Assembly (NCBI GenBank): GCA_003049435.1
Contig: PYSQ01000052.1
Location: 1 to 64,000 of the forward strand
Direction: 5' to 3'
DNA: 64,000 nucleotides
Origin: Nakataea oryzae
Taxonomy: Eukaryota > Ascomycota > Sordariomycetes > Magnaporthales > Magnaporthaceae
Below, piece after piece: positions 34,660 through 46,736 of this stretch (within the stretch, counting starts at the first letter, position 1; every line of letters starts with the position of its first letter). The translations under genes were made by a program, and so were the position numbers. The notes beneath the pieces were generated by a model. It did not search any database and had not been told where the DNA came from. It saw only the letters and a list, made by a program, of their open reading frames with translations.

Positions 34660-35786
34660 AGGCGCGACGCGGATTTTATATCGTAGGTGAGGGACGATTC
34701 GCGTCCTTCTACGGTTGGTGGGCTTTGTCGTGGCGGTGGCTGCTGGAAGGTTTTGTCACGGGAGGCGTTTCTGGAGGCTCTGGCTTTTGGGAGGGCGGCA
34801 GGCAGCGATTTGGATGTCGTGGTCTCTGCGGCCTCGACTCCGCGTCTCGGCTCGTCAGGGTCGTCAGGGGTCATGCACAATCCACACGTAAGGCTGGTGC
34901 GTCACCGCGGCGCCTGGAAAGTTAGTGCCGCACCGCTAATATTAGCACAAGACCCCTGGATCCCCCCACTCCATCATCCCTGGATTCAGCTCGAACCATC
35001 TCGACAATGTTGGTCGGATTTCTCAGCTGGCAAGGCTGCCGAATCCTCCGCACTCACAAAAGTATGTCATCTCTACCTACATAGCACAATTTCGTGTCCA
35101 GATACCGTGACTATCGCGCCGGCCAACAGGAGTAGAGGTCAATGCAGTTCTTCAGTGTTCAAGCCCTTCCCTATACGTCCCATCAGGCATGGCATCCGGG
35201 ATTTTCTTTGTCCTGGTCGGTAGGCCTGGTGGCCATAAGAACGTCGAGGGAGAGCAGTCCTGCTTTGTGATTCGCTCGCGAAGCCGCAATGCAGTCCCTT
35301 GAGCTTCGTTCAACGGAGCAACCACAGCTTAAACAGACCGCGGTTCCACTCGAGATAAAAACGGGATCCTGGAAAGCACTAACTAGACTAGCAGTAGAAC
35401 TTCAACGTTCTCCAGGACCATGCCACGCTTAGGTATAGATGCTAGATGATAATAGGCCTGAACGGTACGTACTCGTACCCGACTACTTACGGTACCTGGA
35501 CGTGAGGCGGTACCTACGTCAGACGGGGCCAGTCCCGAGAGGATGGGGTGGGGGCGGGGCGATAGCATGGGGAGTATAATCTGGCGTGGATCTCATTGGG
35601 CACCGCGGGGGTATCCATCCCTGGAGCGTGTTGCGCGGCGAAAAAAAAAAAAAAGAAAGAAAGAAAGAAAAAAGCCATCAAAGTTCCGCCCCTCCTGCGC
35701 GCGTCGCCATCCGGTTATTTGAAGCCCCTTGGACGCGACAATCAATAGACAGACACTATATTTTCTCGGTTACGCTGCACATACCA
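34660..35786. other. Divergent promoter of CUZ1 and BCP1
   Basis: 1.13 kb. Contains several GGTAC/GTACC words clustered at about 35464-35520 and a near-pure purine run of A with GAAA units at 35641-35673, about 115 bp before the BCP1 start. No gene seen. Confidence 0.6.
35641..35673 (+). repeat. Poly-A/GAAA purine tract
   Basis: Fourteen A followed by GAAA-type units, upstream of BCP1; a typical fungal nucleosome-excluding promoter tract, function inferred. Confidence 0.8.
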
Positions 35787-36743
35787 ATGGCTAAGAAACG
35801 CGCAAGAGAAGCTGATGGCCAATCGGCTGAAAAGCGGAATCCCGACAAGATGGACGAGGACGGCGAAGACGACGATGTAAATACTCCGCACGCGCGCGCA
35901 TCGGGGAGAGAAATCACACAGCCGCCATGGGCCTTGGTTGCTAACGCCAGACCCCGCCTCGCATAGGATTTCGATGTCGTAAATGTTGAGTTCGAGTGGT
36001 TCAATTTCGACCCGGAAATCGACTTCCACGGCGTCAAGGCTCTCCTGCGCCAGCTCTTCGATGTCGACTCGCAGCTCTTCGACTTTTCGGCCCTGGCCGA
36101 CCTTATTCTGTCCCAGCACACGATTGGCTCGACGGTCAAGGTGGACGGAAAGGAAACGGATGCTTATGCGTTTCTCACGGCGCTCAACCTTCACGAGCAC
36201 AGGGAAAAGCCGCCCGTGGCCGCCCTGATCAAGTACATCGGCGAGAAGGCTCAGGCCAGCCAGGCCCTGGCTGCGACGGTCCCTGAGTTGATCGGCTCCG
36301 GCAAGCATGTCGGACTGATCCTGGCGGATCGGCTGATCAACATGCCCTCCGAGATCGTGCCGCCCATGTACAGGCTGTTGGTAGACGAGATCGAGGCGGC
36401 CGTGGAGGACAAGGAGCCGTACGAGCTCTCGCACTACCTCATCATCTCCAAGACGTACACTGAGGTGGAGTCAAACCTGGAGATTGAGACCGAGCGCAAG
36501 AAGAAGAAAGCCAAGGAGGAGGCTCCCTTTTTCTACTTCCACGCAGAGGATGAGGTGCTCCAGAAGCATGCCCTGGCTTACGGAGGCTTCCCCTACTCGC
36601 GAGCCGACGAGGCCGTGGCGGACAGCAAGAGGGCGTTCCAGGAGATGGGGGTCAAGTCACAAGGCCACATGATTCTGATCGAGGCAGGAAAGTTCGAAGG
36701 GGCAGTCAAGGCAATCAGTGATTACCTGAGCCCGCCGTCGTGA
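35787..36743 (+). CDS. BCP1: Bcp1 (BCCIP homologue)
   Basis: Nuclear protein needed in yeast for export of the lipid kinase Mss4 and as a chaperone of ribosomal protein Rpl23. Exons 35787-35876 and 35967-36743 join at a codon boundary, giving 288 residues. The N-terminus is basic then acidic (KKRAREADG, MDEDGEDDD). The family core starts DFDVVNVEFEWFNFDPEIDF and includes HGVKALLRQLF, SQHTIGSTVKVDG, GLILADRLINMPSEIVPPMY and EPYELSHYLIISKTY. The C-terminal FFYFHAEDE and GHMILIEAGKF motifs are also typical. Length matches the family (yeast 283). Ends only 191 bp from the ARO7 stop codon. Confidence 0.96.
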
Positions 36744-36934
36744 GCGCGGCACTTTGAACGCAATGAAAAGAATAAAACGAAGGAAAATAATCAACGTTCA
36801 TTTTTCACTTCTGTGCGAGTGGGGGAAATGCACAAGCTTTGATTTCCCTGTTGTTTCCTTCCCGCGTGTCTGCATCTGCTCACGACCACCAAGTAAGTAC
36901 AGGTAGGTGTATACAATCCGAGCGCCGGAGCGCG

Positions 36935-37847
36935 TCATTCCAGCCGCTGCATGAGGTACTCAACCTCAACCTCCTTGGTCAGCGGGATGACGAAGTCCCT
37001 GTACATGGCGACTACAGCGTCGACGTTGATCTTGTTTGGGACGTCGGCCTGAGGGGTGCCGGGGTCCCTGCCGTAGGTCTCAGCCTTGAGCCTGAGGCGC
37101 GCGAGAACCTGCGCCTCGACAGTCTCGTTGGTGATGGCGCGGCCGATGCCCTCGCGGTCTCCGGCTTTTATGAGTGCCGTGTACTTGTCCTGCTCCGTCA
37201 TAAACTTGGACTCGGCCACGAACTTGCCAAAGTGGATTCTCCGCGACAGCGACTGCAGGCAGCTGATGTCCTCGGTGGCCGAGGAGCCGTAGTTCTCCTG
37301 CTGGGGGCCCCTGTCATCATGGCCGAAATCGGAGCAGACGGCGGGCAGGAACTTCTCGGTGTAGAATTCCTTGATTTTGGAGTTGACATTGACGTTGTTG
37401 GGGTGCAGGATCTTGGGGTAGTTCAGAGACGGCAGTATGGGTGGCTGGAGAGCATCCGGGAAGAAGGGATACTCGTCTGGCGACTCGTAGCGGCGGATGC
37501 GAGACTGCAGAGCCTCCTGCTCCCTGAGAAACCATTCCATGAAGCTCAGGGTGCTGTTGGGGATCTCAACGGCCCCGGGCACGTAAATGTTCCGGTTGAG
37601 AGGGAACTGAACTCGCTCGATGAGGTGGAAGGTGATGGTGTCCTCCAACCGGCTACAGATGGGAAGCGTGTGAGTACATCTGAGCAGCTGGGCATCCATC
37701 CAGACATAGCAGAGACCACTTATGTCTTTTCTTTTTCTTTTCTTTTTTTTCCCTAGAGCCACCCAGCTCAACTCACATGAGCTGGAAGCGGATCCGGTTC
37801 AGATCCAGTGCCGGGGCGGCATCCGACAGATCGATCAACGAATCCAT
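36935..37847 (-). CDS. ARO7: Chorismate mutase
   Basis: Converts chorismate to prephenate in phenylalanine and tyrosine synthesis. Exons 37777-37847 and 36935-37652 join in phase to 262 residues (yeast enzyme 256). The first exon encodes LSDAAPALDLNRIRFQLI and the second continues RLEDTITFHLIERVQFPLN, the family's N-terminal helix. Further family segments: FMEWFLREQEALQSRIRRYE, PDEYPFFPD, SCLQSLSRRIHFGKFVAESK and the C-terminal LTKEVEVEYLMQRLE, which carries the active-site glutamate. This is the AroQ-beta allosteric type known from yeast. The 124-nt intron contains a purine run on the coding strand. Confident. Confidence 0.97.
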
Positions 37848-39059
37848 TGCGAGGGTCGAGAGGGCTAGAAGCACAGGTGTTAAAACATTCCGCAACATGG
37901 CTGCTGGTGGACACGAGTGTCGCCTGGGAAAACAAAAGGGGCGGAGGACATCACCAGTTAAGAGTCACTAGAAAGCGCCGGCTTGCTTCAGACCCCGCGC
38001 CAGGAGACGGAGGGGATACTTTAAGCCTTAAATGAGGTCTGTCTTTCAGGGGGTTACGACTGATTGGGTTTGGTCGGACAAATGAAATACAAGGCACTCG
38101 AGTCTGTGCTTTGTCATGTCGAGTCAGGATCGCGTCTGTTGTTCGCGACCGAGACTTTTTTTCTGGCTGGTTTACATGGCTGAGGAAGCCCGCCCGCTTG
38201 ACGGGAGCCAATATCGCCGGACCAGGGGCGTCAATAAGACATGCGGACAGGAACAGCAGGCCGGGGACACGGGCCCAGCGGCTTCAGCTGTCACTGCATC
38301 GCTCCAGTTCGCGATTGCTTCTCGAATTTTATCATGCTATATACCTTTTAGCTTGTAATGGGATGACGTTCTAATTTTCCTCCACGCCTGACATGCGCTA
38401 GACCTAGGCCTGGGCTAGCGCCTAAATTTTGTCCATCTCCAGGTTCCCCTCCCCCGCTTGCGTGCGCCTTTTTCAATCGCCGCGGTCCTCTGCCTAGGCT
38501 AGGTAGTAACTGCCCGCCTACCTAGATATCACACAAGCCGCAGCGGCCCTGGCAGAGAAGGGCGTCTGATCCCTTGATCACTTGCTGGACGACTGCCCGG
38601 GCCTTGATGCCGGTGCCGTGCAGCCGAGTCTGGGGCTTGCCTGTTTGTGGCGCTCCATGCGATCCAACGGTCCTGAGCCGAGACGTTAACTAGCAGTCGT
38701 GCCAAGCCCACAAGCTCGCAAGCTCGCCAACCCTGGTGTCGGGTGTGCGTGCGGCACAAGACGGCGCACACTCGGCAGCATACCCCACCCAATCCACATC
38801 AACACCGACACACAGCCAATCACGGCACAGAAGAGAGCTCGTCTGCGTCAATTCAGGTGGAAGATGCCGCCGGGCGGAGCTCGGGGTGCGAAATCTTGAG
38901 CAGCAGCCTGCTCAACTGCCTTGACTTTTTTTTTCCCATCGGCCCTCATGCGCAACATTTTAACCCCCCCGGCAGCCCCCCAATTGACTCTCGCACCGCG
39001 GCTCCCTTGTTGCGCCCTGCGCGGTCTGGAGCCCTGACTGCACTGCGCTGCTCCTCCCC
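37848..39059. other. Divergent promoter of ARO7 and MDV1
   Basis: 1.2 kb. CCTAGG/TAGGTA words cluster at 38400-38530. Open frames are short and lack domains. No gene seen. Confidence 0.55.
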
Positions 39060-41451
39060 ATGGCGTCTCCCGAAGACGAAAATCCGTACAATGACGACCT
39101 CGCGCACGAGGACGAGGGCTCCATCCTTTCGGTAGGTCGCCGGCACCGGGCGGCAGCGAGAAAACCCCGTGGCGGTGTGGCCTGCTGTCGTTTGGAATAT
39201 TGAGGTCCTGACATCCCCCTCCCCCTCTCCGTGCCAGCCGCGGGGACTGGAGGCCTTTGGCCGGAAGGTGACCACCACGGCGAGCCACCTCATTGGGCCC
39301 TCCAACTCGGATCCCACGACGAGCGCCTCCTACCAGAGCACCATGACCGAGGTGGTCCACAAGCATCTCCGCCGCCCGAACCTCCAGCGCAGCATGTTCT
39401 CCATGGCGCGGACCACGCCCTCGGACCTGGTGCGGTCCAAGCTGTCCACCAAGGAGATCCAGCACCGCGCCCTTGCCCACGTGCCGGACGAGCTGCTGGA
39501 CAACATCCCCGACGACGAAAATGACTACTCGCTGTTCCAGGGCTTCCAGGCCACCTTCCCCGAACTCACCGACGAGGGCAAGAAGCACAGGCGTCGCGTG
39601 TCGCGGGGGAGGAGGCTGCTGGACGAGGGGCCCGCCACACCCGAGGGCCCACACGGCCTGCAGAAACTGCGCAAGGAGCGCGCCGCCATGGCTCACGAGC
39701 TGGAAATGCTCGGCGTACGAAAGAGCATGGCCAGCTGCGAAATCCGTGAGATTGACACAAAGCTCGCCAATCTGTACGGCATGCGCAAAATAATACTGGA
39801 ACGCCTTGCTGTGCTGGAGCAAGAGGAGACCATTCTGGAGCATGACCGTAAATACCCCCCACTTCCTCGTCTCCTTATATCTCGGGGCCTCCGTTTCTAT
39901 GTCCTCTATCTCTGTTTTCTTTTTTCTTCTTCTTTCTTTTTTTCTTCTTTTTTTCTTTCTTTCCCTTCGCCCCCACTTGGCTTCGTTCCGCGACCTGCCC
40001 TTCCTGCGCGGGGGATGAGGGGCACGCTCACTAACATACCGATATCCACCGCGTAGTCATGGAGGTTGAGACCCGGATGGAGGATGCGCAGCTGCTCGTG
40101 GACGAGGCCGAGTCATTAGCGGAGCACACGCACATGCGGCATCTGGACGATGACCTGGTCTTGGACAACGATGAGCCGACGGGATTCATGTCGCAGTCCA
40201 TTTACGAGAAAATACCGTCCAAGGGAACCAGTCCATCAAAGGCCAAGAAGCCCCGCGTAGTCCGTCGAAAGTCGATAGCGGTCCTGCATGAGCACTTCGA
40301 GCCGGGAACCTCGATCCGTGAGCTGCGGGCGCATCGAGACCGCATCACGGCTCTGGACTTTGACGCGCCATTTGGCACGCTTGTGACGGCGGCCATGGAC
40401 GATTCGGTCAAGGTGTGGGACCTCAACGTGGGACGCTGCATCGGCATGCTCGAGGGCCACACTGCATCTGTACGGGCGCTGCAGGTGGTCGACAACCTGC
40501 TGGCGACGGGATCGGCGGATGCGACTGTGCGGCTTTGGGATCTGAGCCGGGCCCACTACGACCCGCACGGAGGCCACTTTGGAGGCAAGGAGGACGACGA
40601 CGACGAGGCAATGGCATTCGAGAACCCGGACGACCAGCCGGTGGACCCGCCAGCTGGCAGCATGGCGGACTGCCCTATCTTCACCTTGTCGGCACACATG
40701 GACGAGGTTACGGCTCTGCACTTCAAGGGCGACACGCTTGTTTCCGGTTCGGCCGACAAGACGCTTCGCCAATGGGATCTGGAGAAAGGCCGGTGCGTCC
40801 AGACGCTGGACGTCATGTGGGCAGCGGCGCAGGCGTCGTCGGGAGCCAGCGAGGGCAACACGTGGCGGCAGACGACGCGGTCGCAGGCCGACGCGGCCGA
40901 CTTTGTGGGCTCCCTGCAAGTGTTTGACGCGGCTCTGGCATGCGGTACCGCTGATGGCATGGTCAGGCTGTGGGATCTGAGAAGCGGCCAGGTGCACCGA
41001 AGCCTGGTCGGGCACACAGGACCCGTGACGTGCCTGCAGTTTGACGACGTTCATCTCGTGACCGGATCTCTGGATAGGAGTATCAGGGTAAGTGTCAAGT
41101 CTCCTTCCCTTGGGAGAGGGAGTCCGTTAACCGAAGGAAATTCCGCTGACCATGGCCTCGGCCACGACACAGATATGGGATCTGCGCACTGGGTCGATCT
41201 ACGACGCCTACGCCTACGAGAACGGAATAACGAGCATGATGTTTGACACCCGCCGGATCGTCAGCGCGGCCGGTGAGGATGTGGTCAAAGTGTACGACAA
41301 GGCAGAGGGTCGGCAGTGGGACTGCGGCGCGGGCATCAAGGCGGCCGAGGAGCTCAAGAACCCGCCGGCGATCGTTGAGCGTGTCAGGATAAAGGACAGC
41401 TACATGGTGGAGGGCCGCAAGGATGGTATCGTTGGGGTGTGGACCTGCTAG
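39060..41451 (+). CDS. MDV1: Mitochondrial division protein 1 (Mdv1/Caf4-type WD40 adaptor)
   Basis: Adaptor that links Fis1 on the mitochondrial outer membrane to the dynamin Dnm1 in fungi. Four exons join in phase: 39060-39131, 39238-39847, 40057-41087 and 41173-41451, giving 663 residues. The N-terminal region with STMTEVVHKHLRRPNLQRSMFSMAR is typical for filamentous-fungal Mdv1. A long coiled coil spans about residues 175-260 and is crossed by intron 2 (LQKLRKERAAMAHELEML to MEVETRMEDAQLLVDEAESL). A WD40 propeller from about residue 320 shows repeats such as VKVWDLNVGRC, VRLWDLSRAH, LRQWDLEKGRC and VRLWDLRSGQV. Intron 2 (39848-40056) contains a long T/C tract. Confident. Confidence 0.95.
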
Positions 41452-42607
41452 AAGCCCCCGGATTAAGGACCCCTTCCCCCATACAACGAAACCCGTCTTG
41501 GTGCGGGTGGCATGCCGTCGTTGTCTGCCTAACGTTATGGCATTCCCAGCGTTATGGCCTGTTATATTTACCTCACGGACCTGTATTTATAAGCAGCCAT
41601 GGCGAGTGTATGAGACATGAGACATCCATCTACCTAGTTAACGTCATTGGGTACACGCTATTGCTGCGCTGCGCTACGGCGCATGAGACGACAAGTATCA
41701 ACCACGAAGCACTTTTCCTGGCATCACACTGCCAGTCAGTGGGAGTTGATATAGATTTCAGGTACCCGGCGGTGCGGTTCAGACAGAAGCATTGTTAGTT
41801 CCGTCGCATTTGGGCGTCCTTAGTTCCGCAGCACATGTCATGAATTCTCTTGGTGCTTTGAGAGGCGTTCAGGTTTGGCCGGCTGCCCAGGCGATCCATC
41901 AAAGAAGACTGCTTTCCTGCTTGGGCCCCGCACAGTCATGTTGTCCAGCCTCAATGGTTCCCCGAAACGGCACGGAAAGCGCGTACGGCTGCATACAATG
42001 GTTGGTTAATGCCAGTCGAGGGAAGGAGTTCCCCGCGGTTGGTGCTGTGGCTCCTTCCCGGAGATGCTTGGCCCCTCCCCGCGCTTTGCCACCAGGGAAC
42101 CTCCCGGCTTGGGCTTTTTTTTTCTCTAGAGAGAGGGCCTAGACACTTTTCCTCCGGCCCAGTAAGAGGACCGCGATCTCCTGCATCCAGTCCTCGCCGG
42201 CCGATCCAGGCCTGGAGATAATGGATGCTTCACGCCCTAACTCCAGCCATGGAAAAGCCGCAACGACACTGTCATCGTAGAAGCTCATGAGACGACAGGT
42301 CCTCTGCACCTGGACGCGACGACGCACTGATAATATCTCCAGGCATACTCCCTACCTCACAGCGGACCAGCTCCAGACTCGCTTGCCCCTCAAGCGCGGA
42401 GATTGCTCTTGCCGCCATCGTATCTGATCCTGTACCCAAGTTGCTCAGGAATTCCACTAATTACCTCGCTGCACCATACTCCCCCGCCTACCTTTCTTGC
42501 ATCAAGTCCAGCAACGGAGTCTCGACAACACCGGCGACAGCAACTCGTGGCGGACCGCCCTTTCTTTCCATCTCTGCACGCCAGATCCTATCATCGCAGC
42601 CGCCGAC
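41452..42607. other. Spacer between MDV1 and the aldo-keto reductase gene
   Basis: 1.16 kb between tandem plus-strand genes: MDV1 3' region and the reductase promoter. No repeat or gene seen. Confidence 0.55.
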
Positions 42608-44458
42608 ATGTCGATTAGTATTGCTATTCCCATGGCGCCGCCCGCCAAGAGCCCCCTGGGACGGTACAGGCTGCTCTCGCCCACTGCCGCAGTCCGGGTG
42701 AGCCCGCTCTGCCTCGGCGCCATGAACTTTGGCGACAAGTGGTATGTCCCTCTGACGCCCTGACACTGCTGTTCTTCCACCGCATACGCTAACTCGCTCC
42801 GACGCTAACCCGGTGCCTACAGGAAGGACTGGATGGGATCTTGCGATCAGGAACAGACCGAGAAGATTCTTGATTTCTTTTATGCTCAGGTGTGTTTCTT
42901 CTTCTCCTCTGCATTTCCGTCCTCAACATGGACCACCCGAATATTCCATACTTAGCTAACAATGTACGCCACAGGGCGGTATGTAACTGACATGTTGCGA
43001 CACTAGCTGCCAAGGTGTTTTTCTGTGACTGGCTGGCCGTTTCTTGCAGTAACACCATCGGCATTGCACCTTGTTGCTCCAGAAGCCCGTTACTAACAAG
43101 AACGCCGCCTATGCTTTCTCACAGGCAACTTCATCGACACGTCTAGCAACTACCAGTTTGGGCAATCTGAGACATGGATTGGAGAGTGGATGGAGAAGCG
43201 AGGTAATAGGGACCAGATGGGTACGTTTTACTTGCCTGAAAAGCTCCCCGGCTGTATGAGTATCACCCTGGTTGACACGAATCCCGACCTGCCACTCAGT
43301 TATCGCCACCAAGTTCTCAATGAACTTCCGAGCCGCTAATGGAAAGACGGAGATCATGGCCAACTTCACTGGCAACAGCACCAAAAGTCTTCGCGTGTCA
43401 GTTGAGGCTAGCCTGAAGAAGTTGCAAACTACCTACATTGATATTGTAAGTAAGACAGACCGTAATCCCGGCACCATACATCAAGCACTAATCACTCGCG
43501 TGATCACTGTTTCTTTCCAAAAACTCAGCTCTATGTGCACTGGTGGGACTACTCCACGTCGATCCCCGAGTTGATGCAGTCCCTTAACCACTTGATTGTT
43601 GAGGGCAAGGTATTGTACCTGGGCATCTCTGATACACCAGCTTGGGTTGTCAGCAAGGCCAACGAGTATGCAAGGAACCACGGCCTCCGACAGTTCAGCA
43701 TCTATCAAGGGCGCTGGTCCGCGGCCGAGCGCGACTTTGAGCGCGAAATCATCCCCATGGTTCGTGCCGAGGGCGTAAGTTGGAATGTCCTGCGTTCATG
43801 AACTCCTGCTCTGTGTCATACAGATAAAAAGGCTGGCCAGAAACTTACTGATGGACTTTTTGTTAGATGGCTCTGGCTCCTTGGGGAAGCTTGGGTGGAG
43901 GAAAGTTCAAGACGGAGGCACAGCGGAAGGCCAAGGACGGACGCAAGGGCCAGCCTGCTGAGTATGAAATCAAGGTCTCCAAGGTGCTGGAGAACGTCGC
44001 AAAGCGCAAGAACACCATCATCACCTCGGTCGCGCTGGCCTACGTCATGGCCAAGGCCCCTTATGTGTTCCCTATCATTGTAAGCCTGCCTCCCTTCCGT
44101 CCTCGATTATGATACACACACTCTTCTAACCGCAGCAAAACTCACACAGGGAGGACGCACGGAAGCTCACCTGGCACAAAAAATCGAGGGCCTATCACTC
44201 GAGTTGACTTCCGAGGATATCGCCGAGATCGAGGATGCCATTCCTTTCGACTTGGGCTTCCCGCACAGCTTGATTTGGGGCCCCAAAGTTCCCTCCAGCC
44301 TCCAGAAAGTCTGGATTGTTGGCACTGGCGGTCAGTATGACTACGTTCCTGACCAACAGGTACGTTGAATGGAATCTGTTTCTTGCATTTGATGGACCCA
44401 TCCATTCTGACCCAACTTGACAAACCAGCCCATCAAGCCTCACAAAGGCGGGGAGTAG
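42608..44458 (+). CDS. Aldo-keto reductase (aryl-alcohol dehydrogenase / norsolorinic acid reductase type)
   Basis: NAD(P)H-dependent aldehyde/ketone reductase. Nine exons join in phase: 42608-42741, 42823-42889, 42975-42978 (4 nt), 43125-43220, 43300-43445, 43529-43774, 43867-44079, 44150-44359 and 44429-44458, giving 381 residues. The catalytic tetrad is visible: Asp73 and Tyr78 (GGNFIDTSSNY), Lys105 (VIATKF), His153 (YVHWWD). Later, EGMALAPWGSLGGGKF and the nucleotide-binding GGRTEAHL are typical of the AKR9-like group that includes fungal toxin-pathway and aryl-alcohol enzymes. I see no other secondary-metabolism gene next to it, so a stand-alone detoxification role is more likely. The 4-nt exon is needed to complete GGN; without it the frame breaks. 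Confidence 0.93.
42975..42978 (+). other. 4-nt micro-exon (GGCG) of the aldo-keto reductase gene
   Basis: Flanked by CCACAG upstream and GTATGT downstream. Exon 2 ends in phase 0 and the next clear exon (43125) begins with two codon-completing bases, so one extra base modulo three is required. GGCG supplies Gly68 and the first base of Gly69 of the conserved GGNFIDT motif. Confidence 0.8.
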
Positions 44459-45110
44459 GTATTCCGCTTTATGACCCCTCGATGGAGGTGGCGGGACAAG
44501 GACCACTAGGAGAACAAAGACGGATATGCTCGCAAAAAGAGGCACCAGCAATCGCGGATGAGGGCAAACTCACGTTACTGAAGCTGCTGTTAGCTTTAAT
44601 TACCTATGTAGCTAACTTGCCCATGAAGGTCAGCCGGTCTCACTGTCTGTTTACTTGGCTTTCCGAGTCTCTTTGCCTTTCGCGACGTAGACCCTATCTT
44701 GGGAAAATATTTCAGGGGCAGATTATTTTTTATCTAAAGAACAAATATATGAAGAGGAAGAAGGCTACCTTCATAGTAGGCTCATCATGCGAATAATATC
44801 TGCAAGAAGCAAGCCAAAGGCTATATCATCGGATAGAGTCTCCAGGAGCCAACAAGACCAAGCAATGAATGTAGGAGGTTGTCGTAAGAAACAAATCCGA
44901 TGGTTGTTTTTGCTGCCGCTCACCTAGATGCCAGGTGCGTAAGTAAAGCGAGTTGTCATGCTTGGCCAACAAGCCATCTGGACTACTCAAGTGTCACTGA
45001 TTTGAAAAAAAAAGAAAATCCCTCCCTGGAATAAGTGCAGGCTTTCCAGATGACATCGAGGTTGGCACAAATTCATGTCGAGGAGTGGCAGGCGCCTCGT
45101 TCTAAAGGCA
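44459..45110. other. Convergent 3' spacer
   Basis: 650 bp, AT-richer than the coding DNA; 3' regions of the reductase and of the unrecognised minus-strand gene. No gene seen. Confidence 0.55.
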
Positions 45111-46210
45111 TTATGGCAAGGCTGGTCTAAGCGAGAGGGGATGCGAGCGGTGGATGGTGACAGCCGGCGTTGAACCGCTGGTATCGATCCAAGTATCGGG
45201 GGTTCTGTCTCGCTGGAGTGTCTTCCTCGGAGCTCGAACAGAGGGGAGCTTGGCCGGTGAACAAGGTTTGTCCGCTGCACGGCGAGGAGGACGGCCCCTC
45301 TTCAAGGACTCGTCCAGGTCCAGGTCGCGTGCTGCAGCAAAGCCAGGCGCGAGCCTCTGCCTCTTGGGTTCCTTGCCGCCGCAAGGAGCCCAACCCAGGT
45401 CCCGCGCATCCGACTGAGGGGTCAAGTCGAGGAAGCCGACCGCGGCAGTCAGATCCGAGAGCTTTCGTTTCGAGCCAATGCAGACGCCCATGGGACTGGC
45501 CTCCTTCCTTGTGAAGGCATCTCCTGGAGACCAACGGTCCCTGGTATTGACAGCCTTCTGGAGGACCTTGTATCCTCTCGGAGTCGTTTTGGTGTAGGGG
45601 AGGAAGCGTGGCGCCGCCTTGCGCTTCTTTTGGGGAATGGGCGGGATCATCGTGACCAGCTCAGGCTCTGTACTGCCTTTCTCGTCTTGCATCATTTTAT
45701 CAGCCGACTCTTGACGAATAGAGTCAGCCGCAAAGCTTCAGGCCTTTGCCGCACAGGAAATGGAGGCACAGGGAGGCGAAAAGTCGGGGCCGTGCACTCA
45801 CTGTTTGCGCTCTCGGGAGCCTCGTGAGGATCTGAAATAGACATGCCGTCACAGTCGGAAAACGATGCCTCGTCGCTTCCCTCGTCACCACTATCATCGG
45901 TGCGGGGGCTGTACTCCCGGGACGCCGCCATCTTCTCATTATAATGAATCTCTCCACCGCTGCTGTTGCTGCCGCTCCAGTTGCTGCTGCCGCACCTTCT
46001 GAGAAGGTCTGGAAAGCTCGCCGAGATGCAGTATCTCTGGGGCTCGGTATCGTTGGTGATGTTCTGGCTGTCGCGGGTGGCCTTCTCGGGCCAACCGGCT
46101 AGAAGGATCCTGGCCACGCTGCGCGACCGAGACTGGACAGGGCCTGCCGCCTCCATTGGCAGCATGCAGTCGCTGTGCGTCCGGCGCAGAGCCGGAGGAA
46201 GTGGTGTCAT
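45111..46210 (-). CDS. Unrecognised basic protein
   Basis: I do not recognise a family. Exons 45802-46210 and 45111-45685 join in phase (GTGAGT donor, GCTGAT-like branch, AAG acceptor) to 327 residues. No signal peptide or membrane span. The N-terminal half is Ser/Arg-rich with a short hydrophobic patch around RYCISASFPDLLRRCG, followed by an acidic segment (DDSGDEGSDEASFSDCDGMS). The C-terminal half is basic, with KKRKAAPRFLPYTKTTPRGY resembling a nuclear localisation segment, GSKRKLSDLTAAVGFLDLTP, and KEPKRQRLAPG. A nuclear, largely disordered, lineage-specific protein is my best inference. Intron retention would truncate the protein after 172 residues. Confidence 0.65.
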
Positions 46211-46736
46211 TTTGTGTTTGCTTTGGTGACGAGAAGGCAGGGAGTGTTGGCGGCCGGTAGAGGCACGCTTGCGGTGGTGCTAGAAGAAGCAGATACCTAG
46301 GCCTCTGGAGGTTGATTGTGTGTTGGTGTCGGGAGCGAGCGTCGAGAGTTTGGACCCAACGGGAAAATGAGCAGCCCGTGTAAAGAAAATAGAAGGGATC
46401 CCTCAAGCCCTCCAAAGAGTTTGGGTCGGTCCATTTCGCGACAGGAAGCTTGACGGGAAAATGGGCAATGGCTCTTTTCTCAATCCGAAGCCCGTGCAGA
46501 TCATGAAGTGGCCAGGCAGGCACAAAAGGAAAAGGAAAGAGCCATCGCTGAATGCGGTTGTCAGTTGAAACTGCCTCGCGAGGAAAGGGAGAATCAGACG
46601 AGAGTCGTGCATTTTTTTTTTCTTATTTTTCTTTTCTTTTTCTTTATGGCATGGTTGATTTGATTCACGAAAAACTGGTGGATTTACGCATTCGTAGAGC
46701 TTAAGTGCGGATTCGATCAAAAAGGTGATATGCATC
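46211..46736. other. Spacer between tandem minus-strand genes
   Basis: 526 bp holding the promoter of the unrecognised gene and the 3' end of the quinate-repressor-like gene; a T-rich run at about 46611-46645. No gene seen. Confidence 0.55.
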
